Source: a virus
Virus record (IMG/VR): IMGVR_UViG_3300017729_000037
Location: 1 to 24,368 of that record
Length of the DNA: 24,368 bases
Reading direction: 5' to 3' (one strand)
A model generated the notes under the pieces. That model ran no database searches and had not been told where the DNA came from. It worked only from the letters and a program-made list of their open reading frames with translations. Both the position numbers and the translations under genes were made by a program. Positions 16,780 to 22,206 of the stretch are shown here, piece by piece; the stretch's first letter is position 1, and the number at the start of each line of letters is the position of its first letter.

Positions 16780-17274
16780 ATGGCATTAACAAAATTAAAC
16801 AATCAATCTCTTACCGCAGTTACGGCTGCTGGTATTCCTATTCGTACTGGTAGTGTGTTGCAAGTTGTACAAGGCACTACCCAAGCACAATACACTATGA
16901 CAACCTCATATGCAGATGTTGGTTTATCTGTAAATATTACACCGACAACATCAGACAGTGATATTTTTATATTAGTAAATAGTCAAATATATGTGGGAAA
17001 TGATGGTTATGGAACAAGATTATTAAGAGACTCTACAGTTATATTTACTGCTGCTGGAAGTGATTCAAATGGCCCTTTTGAGGGATATTCATCAGGTGGC
17101 TTTCATAATAGAACAGGGTATAATTTTCTTGATACAACGAGGTCATCAAGCACAAGCCAAATAACGTATAAGCTACAAGGCATTTTGTATCACTCTGGTT
17201 CTTCTGTTCATTATAACTACAATGATGTGACTAATGCGACTTCAGTCATACAAGCAATGGAAATCGCTGGCTGA
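16780..17274 (+). CDS. Small tail-associated beta protein (possible adhesin tip)
   Basis: 164 residues beginning MALTKLNNQSLTAVTAAGIPI, a short lead of the kind that opens many marine phage fibre-tip proteins, then a beta-rich domain: 'GSVLQVVQGTTQAQYTMTTSYADVGLSVNITPTTSDSDIFILV', with the 'VNITPTTSDSDIFI' strand pair typical of small jelly rolls. AGGAG lies ten bases before the ATG. It is the last of the fibre cluster and its stop overlaps the next start (TGATG/ATGA). I take it as another exchangeable binding module, which is inference. Confidence 0.65.
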   Translation: MALTKLNNQSLTAVTAAGIPIRTGSVLQVVQGTTQAQYTMTTSYADVGLSVNITPTTSDSDIFILVNSQIYVGNDGYGTRLLRDSTVIFTAAGSDSNGPFEGYSSGGFHNRTGYNFLDTTRSSSTSQITYKLQGILYHSGSSVHYNYNDVTNATSVIQAMEIAG

Positions 17275-17441
17275 TGAAACCTACAGCCGCATCAGTGCAG
17301 TCGCAGATAGATACACATGAGGCTGTGTGTTCTGAGCGTTGGCGTGAAACCATCATGCGGATTAAACGCATCGAACATATTATGATTGGTTCTGCTGGCA
17401 CTACAATTGTGTTGCTTTTGAGCGTTGTAATGCGAGGCTAA
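17274..17441 (+). CDS. Small C-terminal-anchored membrane protein (lysis region)
   Basis: 55 residues read directly from the ATG at 17274 (overlapping the TGA of the upstream gene) to TAA 17439-17441. The N-terminal part is charged and helical with 'QIDTHEAVCSERW' and 'IKRIEH'; the last ~20 residues, 'IMIGSAGTTIVLLLSVVMRG', form one membrane segment. Small proteins with this 'QID.HEAVC.ER....R...IE' plus membrane tail pattern lie in the lysis regions of many phages and resemble haemolysin XhlA-type accessory proteins. It is followed after one base by the next gene. Likely part of membrane disruption or holin control; function inferred. Confidence 0.7.
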   Translation: MKPTAASVQSQIDTHEAVCSERWRETIMRIKRIEHIMIGSAGTTIVLLLSVVMRG

Positions 17442-17442
17442 C

Positions 17443-17937
17443 ATGGTAGTTGCTGAGGTACTAACTGGTATTGCGTTAGTCCAGCAATCCGTAAAATTTA
17501 TTAAAGATAATATCAGCACTGCTCAAGACATTGGACAGATAGCTAGCCAGATAGATGATCTGTTTACTGGTGAAAAACAGGTGCAGCAAGCTAGAGCCAA
17601 GAAGTCTGGCAGTAGTTTGGGCGATCAGTTTGGTGTCGATACTGTAGCTAAAGAAATGATTGACGCTAAGTTGGCTGCTGAACAGCTACAAGAAGTAGCG
17701 ACTATGGTTGATATGAGATTCGGTCATGGAACATGGGCGGGTATATTAGCTGAGAGAGCCAAGCGTATCCAAGAGGCCAAGGAAGCAGAGGCTATAGCTA
17801 GACGTAAGAAGATACAAAAGGATAGAGAGTTTGAAGAGATGATGAAGCAAGCTGTGCTTGTTGGAACAATCATTGTTATAGCAGTAGGCTTGTTTATTTT
17901 TTTAATGGTTAGTGTAGCAAAGGCGATTGTCATATGA
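17443..17937 (+). CDS. Membrane-anchored helical protein, unknown function (lysis region)
   Basis: 164 residues. Residues 1-40 are amphipathic helix, 60-135 are charged coiled-coil-like helix ('AERAKRIQEAKEAEAIARRKKIQKD'), and 136-162 form one strong membrane segment near the C-terminus ('VLVGTIIVIAVGLFIFLMVS'). It is similar in layout to uncharacterised marine phage proteins found beside holin and endolysin genes. It starts one base after the previous stop and overlaps the next start by four bases (ATGA), so the lysis genes are tightly coupled. A role in holin or spanin function is possible but not shown. Confidence 0.65.
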   Translation: MVVAEVLTGIALVQQSVKFIKDNISTAQDIGQIASQIDDLFTGEKQVQQARAKKSGSSLGDQFGVDTVAKEMIDAKLAAEQLQEVATMVDMRFGHGTWAGILAERAKRIQEAKEAEAIARRKKIQKDREFEEMMKQAVLVGTIIVIAVGLFIFLMVSVAKAIVI

Positions 17938-18146
17938 TTAGTGTTGAGCAGTTTCTTAAATGGAAAGTCTTGCCTAGATGTATGATGCTTGCATCTACAG
18001 TTATGTCATGGCGTTGTGCTGAATGGTTTATGGAATTAGATGTGCCAACTGCAAGTCAGTCAGCATTTGTATCTGTAGTTATGGGCGTGATGACAGGTGT
18101 GTTTGGCATCTGGATGGGGCATGAGCATAAAGGTGAAACCAAATGA
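17934..18146 (+). CDS. Small membrane protein, holin-like
   Basis: 70 residues with a hydrophobic helix around 15-32 ('RCMMLASTVMSWRCAEWF') and a second around 42-61 ('SAFVSVVMGVMTGVFGIWMG'), ending in the charged tail HEHKGETK. Two helices with a short charged C-terminus fit a class II holin. The pattern 'MSWRCAEWFM.L..PTASQSAFVSVVMG' occurs in many marine phage small membrane proteins. Overlaps genes on both sides by four bases. The holin role is inferred from size, topology and neighbours. Confidence 0.6.
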   Translation: MISVEQFLKWKVLPRCMMLASTVMSWRCAEWFMELDVPTASQSAFVSVVMGVMTGVFGIWMGHEHKGETK

Positions 18147-18433
18147 AGAACGCAGCTACAAGATTGAATGAGGCTAGTGAGGTTACTATTCCTCTTCGTA
18201 ATCTTATCAGCATGATTGCTTTTACTGGCGTGTCTGTTTGGGTTTACTTTGGACTGGTGGAACGCATTGCTTTTCTTGAGCATAACCTTGAGTTGACTAT
18301 GCAAGAAGTAGAAGAAAATGACAATTGGATTGATGACTTTGAGCCACCGAAATCTGTACAAGACACAGTTAAAAAGATGCAGCAATTAGAGATTGAAATA
18401 GCTAGAATAAAACTAATGTTAGAGGCTAAGTAA
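18143..18433 (+). CDS. Membrane protein with coiled-coil tail (lysis region)
   Basis: 96 residues. A short charged N-terminus with 'VTIPLRNLISMIAFTGVSVWVYFGLVERI' makes one membrane helix at about 19-40, followed by a charged coiled-coil region to the end ('MQQLEIEIARIKLMLEAK'). This one-helix-plus-coil layout resembles inner-membrane spanin subunits (Rz type), but no partner lipoprotein gene is visible, so that is only a possibility. A 'TIPLRNLI' entry to the helix is common in marine phage proteins of unknown function. Four-base overlap before and one-base overlap after with neighbours. Confidence 0.6.
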   Translation: MKNAATRLNEASEVTIPLRNLISMIAFTGVSVWVYFGLVERIAFLEHNLELTMQEVEENDNWIDDFEPPKSVQDTVKKMQQLEIEIARIKLMLEAK

Positions 18434-18810
18434 TGATACAAGCATTGATTGGGCCGATTGCATCACTAGCTGGTAGCTGGATGGAATCCAAGGTCGAGCA
18501 AACCAAAGCCAAAGGCAAGGTTGCTCAAGCTAAAGCTGAAGCAGAAGCAGAGGTAATGAAGGTAGCTGCTACCCATGAAGCTGGCTGGGAAAAAATTATG
18601 GCTAAGTCTAGCGACAATAGCTGGAAGGATGAAGCTTGGACAATATTGTTTATTGTTATTATTGCTATGTGTTTTATTCCTGTTACTCAGCCTTATGTTG
18701 AGCGTGGCTTTACGGCTTTGGATGGTACACCTGACTGGTTTCAGTACGCAGTTTATGCTTCAATAGCTGCAAGCTTTGGATTGCGTGGCTTGAAAGGTAT
18801 AAAGAAATGA
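18433..18810 (+). CDS. Holin-like protein, 2-TM
   Basis: 125 residues. An N-terminal half of Ala, Lys and Glu rich helix ('KVEQTKAKGKVAQAKAEAEAEVMKV') is followed by 'SWKDEAWTILFIVIIAMCFIPVTQPYV', a membrane helix, and a second one at about 103-118 ('FQYAVYASIAASFGLRG'). The pattern 'SWKDE.WT......MCFIP......V..GF..L...PDWF.Y......AASFG.R' is the one found in putative holins next to phage endolysins. It is directly upstream of the endolysin, with which it overlaps by four bases. Holin function is likely but inferred. Confidence 0.72.
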   Translation: MIQALIGPIASLAGSWMESKVEQTKAKGKVAQAKAEAEAEVMKVAATHEAGWEKIMAKSSDNSWKDEAWTILFIVIIAMCFIPVTQPYVERGFTALDGTPDWFQYAVYASIAASFGLRGLKGIKK

Positions 18811-19256
18811 AACTATCAGAGCATTTTAGTCTTGAGGAAATGACCAAAAGCCAAACAGCTTTGCGGCGTAACCTTCCTAATACGCCCTCAGAAGCTCAGA
18901 CAGAGGCGTTAGTTCTTTTGTGTGAGAATGTACTAGAGCCAGTGCGGAGCCACTTCAGCATACCGTTTACGCCCAGCAGTGGCTATCGCAGTGCCGAGCT
19001 TTGTGTTGCGATAGGTAGTTCTGTGTCTAGTCAACATGCAAAGGGTGAAGCTGCTGACTTTGAGGTGCCATCTATATCTAATCTTGAGTTGTGTACTTGG
19101 ATTATTAACAATCTAGATTTCGATCAGATTATTCTTGAGTGTTATACTGGTGGTAATACAGGGTGGGTACACTGTAGCTACAAAGCAGAAGGCAATCGTA
19201 AAGAAGTTCTAACATACGATAAAGAGAATGGTTATCGTAAAGGCTTGCTAACTTAA
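18807..19256 (+). CDS. Endolysin, M15-type peptidase (D-Ala-D-Ala carboxypeptidase-like fold)
   Basis: 149 residues. 'LSEHFSLEEMTKSQTA' is the usual opening of phage peptidase_M15_3 proteins, 'PSSGYRS' (56-62) precedes the site, and the zinc motif SxHxxGxAxD is present as S75-H77-G80-A82/A83-D84 (within SQHAKGEAAD). A later 'WVHCSY' gives the third ligand, H122. These enzymes cut peptide cross-links of peptidoglycan to free progeny. There is no signal peptide or membrane anchor, so release needs the holin-like neighbours. It is the last gene of the late transcript and is followed by a terminator region. Confidence 0.92.
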   Translation: MKLSEHFSLEEMTKSQTALRRNLPNTPSEAQTEALVLLCENVLEPVRSHFSIPFTPSSGYRSAELCVAIGSSVSSQHAKGEAADFEVPSISNLELCTWIINNLDFDQIILECYTGGNTGWVHCSYKAEGNRKEVLTYDKENGYRKGLLT

Positions 19257-19259
19257 AAT

Positions 19260-19291
19260 GGGCCAGCCGTAATTTGGGAAACGGCTGACCC
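19260..19291 (-). terminator. Intrinsic terminator of the early (minus) transcript, possibly bidirectional
   Basis: GGGCCAGCCGT (19260-19270) and ACGGCTGACCC (19281-19291) form an 11-bp stem with a 10-base loop. On the minus-strand RNA all 11 positions pair (one U-G); on the plus strand there is one C-A mismatch. On the minus strand the stem is followed by AUUUUAAG, a short U-run. It lies between the endolysin stop and the SSB-like gene stop, exactly where two convergent transcripts meet. Confidence 0.7.
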
Positions 19292-19294
19292 ACT

Positions 19295-19321
19295 AGCAGG
19301 CGGAGAACTAATCAACCTGCT
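19295..19321 (+). terminator. Weak second hairpin, possible terminator of the late (plus) transcript
   Basis: AGCAGG (19295-19300) and CCTGCT (19316-19321) form a 6-bp stem with a 15-base loop, followed by TTAAAAT. It is weak on its own but stands directly after the stronger hairpin. The loop also contains GGAGAACTA, the same string as the early-gene ribosome-binding leaders, on the opposite strand from those genes. Confidence 0.35.
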
Positions 19322-19738
19322 TTAAAATGGTACATCTTCTGATGGCATTGCGCTAGTGACATTCTCATCTTTGATGTTGTCACCGAACTCAGGTATCTCA
19401 TCATCTATTGGCTTGGGCTTGTACTCCGATACCTGCAAAGACATGTAGGCATTGTCATCCTTCATCTCTTTCCAAGATGCAATCTTCCAGTCTTGATGCA
19501 GCCCATCAAGTGGGCCACTGTAGTCGGGTGCTTTCTCATTGCCCTTCTTGTCGTTAGGGAATAAGCATCCTATCTTTTGGAATACTTCGATGCGCTTCTT
19601 TCCATCTCTGGACTCAGCCATGATGAGTGCTACTTGTCCGTCTTCTCCCATAACATTAAGCTTGCCTTGCAGTATAAGCTGTTGCTCGGGAAAGGGTTTG
19701 AAGGCTGCGCCTCTGTTTGTGTTGTCATATTCAGTCAT
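19322..19738 (-). CDS. Single-stranded DNA-binding-like protein with SSB-type C-terminal tip
   Basis: 138 residues. The protein begins with a beta-rich part ('AAFKPFPEQQLILQGKLNV', 'DGQVALIMAESRDGKKRIEVFQKIG') and continues with 'APDYSGPLDGLHQDWKIASWKEMKDD', a pattern seen in phage proteins beside recombination genes. The C-terminal ~35 residues are acidic and disordered and end in EDVPF, close to the DDIPF tip by which bacterial SSB recruits partners. It is the last gene of the exonuclease-ERF set. AAGGAGAACAGCA upstream lies inside the end of the preceding small ORF, giving coupling. The OB fold is inferred, not seen. Confidence 0.72.
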   Translation of the reverse strand: MTEYDNTNRGAAFKPFPEQQLILQGKLNVMGEDGQVALIMAESRDGKKRIEVFQKIGCLFPNDKKGNEKAPDYSGPLDGLHQDWKIASWKEMKDDNAYMSLQVSEYKPKPIDDEIPEFGDNIKDENVTSAMPSEDVPF

Positions 19739-19859
19739 TGCTGTTCTCCTTTTTTGTATGTTCCTGTAAGAGCCATAATATTTTTTCTACCTTATGCTCT
19801 AGGTTAGTGAGCCTTATTTTTATTTCTTCTAAATGTAAAACAAACTTTGAAGAAAACAT
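19731..19859 (-). CDS. 42-residue helical small protein
   Basis: Too short for a 60-codon cutoff. ATG at 19859 forms TAATG with the stop of the upstream gene, GGAGGG stands 8 bases before it, and its TGA (19731-19733) lies just inside the next gene, whose Shine-Dalgarno it contains. The product, about half charged, reads as one heptad-like helix ('LEEIKIRLTNLEHKVEKI' then 'LWLLQEH') with a Lys/Asn tail. Good start signals and coupling on both sides support it; it also fills an otherwise empty 120-base gap. No function can be assigned. Confidence 0.7.
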   Translation of the reverse strand: MFSSKFVLHLEEIKIRLTNLEHKVEKILWLLQEHTKKENSND

Positions 19860-20068
19860 TAGTCAGCCCTCCATATCCTATGATGGTTAAGGTTCTCTCT
19901 TCTTGTAGCAATTTTTATATCCCATGCCTTTGCAGCTTGTCTCATGGCTGCAACAAAGCCAGTACCAATAACAATGCTGTCTCCTTTCTTCATACGTTTT
20001 AAGATACTGTACTTTGATCCATATCCATTTGGCATGGGTACGCCTTTTTCAATTTGATATTGTTCCAT
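19859..20068 (-). CDS. Small conserved-type phage protein, unknown function
   Basis: 69 residues from the ATG at 20068, which overlaps the ERF stop (TAATG) and has GGAGAAG seven bases upstream; a GTG six bases earlier (20074) is less likely. The layout, 'YSILKRMKKGDSIVIGTGFVAAMRQAAKAWDIKIATRRENLNHHRIWR', follows the pattern of small marine phage proteins of the kind 'F..M..GDS..V......A..AA.....G.K...R.....RVWR'. A compact DNA-associated protein is plausible but there is no proof. It lies between ERF and the SSB-like gene in the recombination operon. Confidence 0.7.
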   Translation of the reverse strand: MEQYQIEKGVPMPNGYGSKYSILKRMKKGDSIVIGTGFVAAMRQAAKAWDIKIATRRENLNHHRIWRAD

Positions 20069-20523
20069 TACCACTTCTCCTCTGGTGGTAATCTACCATC
20101 GTCATCAAGCTTAACGCTCTTTACCTTTGTTACCTTGGGGTTGGGCATGCTAGCTGAGTTACCGTCATCATCTTCTGATGGCAGTCCGAATGCAGATTGT
20201 AAGCCATAGCGTTTAGCATATGTGATACCGCTGCCCATCTTCTGTGGATCAGTAGGGTCTTTGACTAAGACAGGTGTGCGTCCAGTTATATACTCGCCCG
20301 ACTCATGCATAACAATTGTAGTTACAAAGATGTGACTCTCATTAAAGTCAACAGGCTGTGTAAATGTAAGGCCACACTTGCCAGCCTCCACTCTGACAGT
20401 CTCAATAACTTCTTCAAGACTGGCATAGTTTGATTTGAAGAATGGATTTTTTGCAGTCTTCTTAGCTGCTGCTCCAGTGTTGTGAAACTGGATAAGTGCT
20501 TTGGTTATGTTCTTTAGTTCCAT
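20068..20523 (-). CDS. erf: ERF-family single-strand annealing protein
   Basis: 151 residues. The ERF family pattern is clear: 'FFKSNYASLEEVIETV' (28-43, with YASL at 33-36), 'GLTFTQPV' (51-58), 'HESGEY' (73-78), 'PQKMGSGITYAKRYGL' (93-108) and 'EDDDGN' (117-122). ERF proteins bind single-stranded DNA and anneal homologous strands; in P22 Erf is needed for circularisation of the genome and recombination. The ATG has AAGGAGAACTAAA upstream. It is one base after the exonuclease stop region and shares a promoter with it. It is slightly shorter than P22 Erf (204 residues), mainly in the C-terminal tail. Confidence 0.92.
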   Translation of the reverse strand: MELKNITKALIQFHNTGAAAKKTAKNPFFKSNYASLEEVIETVRVEAGKCGLTFTQPVDFNESHIFVTTIVMHESGEYITGRTPVLVKDPTDPQKMGSGITYAKRYGLQSAFGLPSEDDDGNSASMPNPKVTKVKSVKLDDDGRLPPEEKW

Positions 20524-20524
20524 T

Positions 20525-21346
20525 TTAGTTCTCCTTGACTGTGATGCGTAATGATCCGCGCTTATCGCGTTTAATGGCTAGAAGATCACAGTATACTTCT
20601 CGCTCATCGTCACCAACCATAGCCTTGAGGTCAGACTTGGCTGACTCAAATAGCTTTGCTGATTTCTCTTGTTCGATGTAGTCATGGCATCGGCTGATAA
20701 ATTCGTTGTCGGCTGATGCATCTCGTTTGACTAGGCCATCGACCTTGATCTTATCTATAGATACAGGTGGCACTTCGTTATCACCGAAAGGGCGGGTGTC
20801 TTCAGTGACATGCCTCCAGAACTCGGTGATGTGTACCTTCATCTTGTTAATGTAATCCCAATCTTTCTGTACATAAACAGCAGCCCACTTGCGGTTGCCA
20901 AAGATAACAGATAGATAGCAGCCCTTGGCTTGGTGTAGCCACATGTAGAACTGCATCTGTGGCATGTACATACTCAAACAGTTTTCCATATTGTTTGTTT
21001 CGTATGTGTGTTTGCACTCAATGATCTCGTCAGTAAATTTTCTGTCCATCATAATGTGACCATCGACTTGACCCTTGAGAGGCACACCTTCCCAGTTCAT
21101 CTCTGCTGTAAGGCCATGACCTGCGCCTTTGTGCATGACATGCTGTACTGTTTCAGTGTCACTGAACATCTGTTTATCAAACCAACGCTTGTTAAAGTGT
21201 TCAGTCTCTGTACCTAGTTGTACTGCTAAATTATCTGAGAGATCATCAGGCTCTGACTTGCCTGTCTTCTGTTCCCACAAGGCAATCCAATCGCCTCGCA
21301 TGATGCGGTTCATATCTGAGCCGCCTAGAAATCCTAGTCTGTTCAT
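20525..21346 (-). CDS. YqaJ-type viral recombinase exonuclease (PD-(D/E)xK)
   Basis: 273 residues. 'FLGGSDMNRIMRGDWIALWEQKTGK' is the family's opening, followed by 'LGTETEHFNKRWF' (44-56). The catalytic core is seen in 'GQVDGH' (D95), 'IIECKHT' (E110-x-K112) and 'MPQMQFYMWL' (Q130/Q132). Such enzymes, like lambda Exo, resect double-stranded ends 5'-3' to give single strands for an annealing protein, here the adjacent ERF. It has its own promoter at 21367-21395 and a strong AAAAGGAGAACTACT leader. All active-site positions are present and length is normal for the family (200-350). Confidence 0.92.
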   Translation of the reverse strand: MNRLGFLGGSDMNRIMRGDWIALWEQKTGKSEPDDLSDNLAVQLGTETEHFNKRWFDKQMFSDTETVQHVMHKGAGHGLTAEMNWEGVPLKGQVDGHIMMDRKFTDEIIECKHTYETNNMENCLSMYMPQMQFYMWLHQAKGCYLSVIFGNRKWAAVYVQKDWDYINKMKVHITEFWRHVTEDTRPFGDNEVPPVSIDKIKVDGLVKRDASADNEFISRCHDYIEQEKSAKLFESAKSDLKAMVGDDEREVYCDLLAIKRDKRGSLRITVKEN

Positions 21347-21366
21347 AGTAGTTCTCCTTTTGATTT

Positions 21367-21395
21367 ATTATACTGCAACTATGCAGTTAGATCAA
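21367..21395 (-). promoter_or_regulatory. Sigma-70-type promoter of the recombination operon
   Basis: Read on the minus strand: TTGATC (21395-21390), a 17-base spacer, TATAAT (21372-21367), which is a perfect -10. The predicted start is near 21360, about 14 bases before the exonuclease ATG and just ahead of its Shine-Dalgarno. The -35 overlaps the stop codon of the 61-residue gene. A dyad fills the spacer (next entry). Confidence 0.75.
21374..21385. promoter_or_regulatory. Candidate operator 1 (TGCA-dyad) between -35 and -10
   Basis: The minus strand reads TGCATAGTTGCA, inside a 16-bp perfect dyad ACTGCA-TAGT-TGCAGT (21372-21387). It lies exactly four bases (TAAC) after the -35. The same TAAC plus TGCAWNNTTGCA follows the -35 of the promoter at 23515-23544. 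A repressor bound here would block RNA polymerase. Confidence 0.65.
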
Positions 21396-21577
21396 GCTTC
21401 TTTCTTAATCATTTCAATAAGTTTATCCATCAAATGATAGTGTTGTTTTTCGGCTGGTCGATACCAATTTTTTTCAAAGTCTGGATTTTCGTATGGGTTA
21501 TCCATTTCCATTATGTGATTGGTTTCTTTTATTTCATTCAAGATACCAATTAGCTGGTCGCATAAATGACTATCCAT
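21392..21577 (-). CDS. Small protein of unknown function
   Basis: 61 residues, MDSHLCDQLIGILNEIKETN..., acidic-to-neutral and helical at both ends, with a middle 'PYENPDFEKNWYRPAEKQHY' rich in aromatic and Pro/Asn residues. The ATG at 21577 has TAGGAG at good spacing that overlaps the end of the upstream gene. No family recognised. It is the last gene of the replication set; the promoter for the recombination genes begins inside its stop codon. Confidence 0.6.
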   Translation of the reverse strand: MDSHLCDQLIGILNEIKETNHIMEMDNPYENPDFEKNWYRPAEKQHYHLMDKLIEMIKKEA

Positions 21578-21579
21578 GA

Positions 21580-22206
21580 TTAATCTCCTAGTGCAATTTT
21601 CTTTTGTTGTAGTGATGAGAGCATCAACTCCCTACGTCTGAGTCTCCACTTGATATGCTTGTGAAACTCTGAGTATGCAGGCCAGAAAGTGGTAGTCTCG
21701 GATACCTGTTTGATAGCGTACTTAACTATGTCTGCTGGATAGACTGACAATTCATTAGCTATAGCTTGTATTCGCATTGCATGATCGTCTGATGACTCAC
21801 CTGCTGGCTTCACCACCAGCGCAGCCAGCAGCGTGAGGTCATCGACTAACATTTCTTTAGGCATGGGAACCATAGCTTGCATAACTGTAGCTATACATTT
21901 GTTTACGTCATCGATTGATGTTGATTCTATTCTGTAGCCACTGACAATAATATCTACGCCATCATCCTTGAAGCTACTGCGACTAATCTCTACTACCTTG
22001 CAGCCTGTTGTGCATTCTAGCGAAGTGAGAAGCAGACTGTCGACTCTGGCTGGATTGTTTACCTGTAGCATTCGATCCAGACCTGCCTGTATTTGATCGC
22101 CACTCAATATGATTTGAACACCAGTATCTGTAGGCTCTGTCGAAGGACGCAAATTTTTTGCCTGTTGCTTGATGGTAGTTAACGAACTTATCTGCTTGAG
22201 CGACAT
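21580..22206 (-). CDS. Replication-associated protein (lambda P position), largely overlapping the initiator gene
   Basis: 208 residues. The C-terminal ~100 residues ('MLVDDLTLLAALVVKP', 'MRIQAIANELSVYPADIVKYAIKQVSE', 'TTFWPAYSEFHKHIKWRLRRREL') match the phage pattern 'L..L.......A......Y..ELS.YPADVV..A......WP.WAEL', common in proteins after an O-like initiator and thought to take the helicase-loader place. The start at 22206 has a strong AAGGAGG nine bases upstream. The first ~75 residues are coded in the same DNA as the end of the upstream initiator gene, in another frame, for 224 bases. A later start without a good ribosome site is possible. The helicase-loader role is inference from position. 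Confidence 0.7.
   Translation of the reverse strand: MSLKQISSLTTIKQQAKNLRPSTEPTDTGVQIILSGDQIQAGLDRMLQVNNPARVDSLLLTSLECTTGCKVVEISRSSFKDDGVDIIVSGYRIESTSIDDVNKCIATVMQAMVPMPKEMLVDDLTLLAALVVKPAGESSDDHAMRIQAIANELSVYPADIVKYAIKQVSETTTFWPAYSEFHKHIKWRLRRRELMLSSLQQKKIALGD

Noticed and set aside
18056-18385. Minus-strand ORF of 109 codons opposite the lysis genes
   Set aside because: Overlaps tightly packed real genes on the plus strand and has no family pattern or ribosome site.
21129-21437. Plus-strand ORF opposite the exonuclease start and promoter
   Set aside because: Exonuclease frame is certain; the plus-strand ORF has no ribosome site and crosses the promoter.
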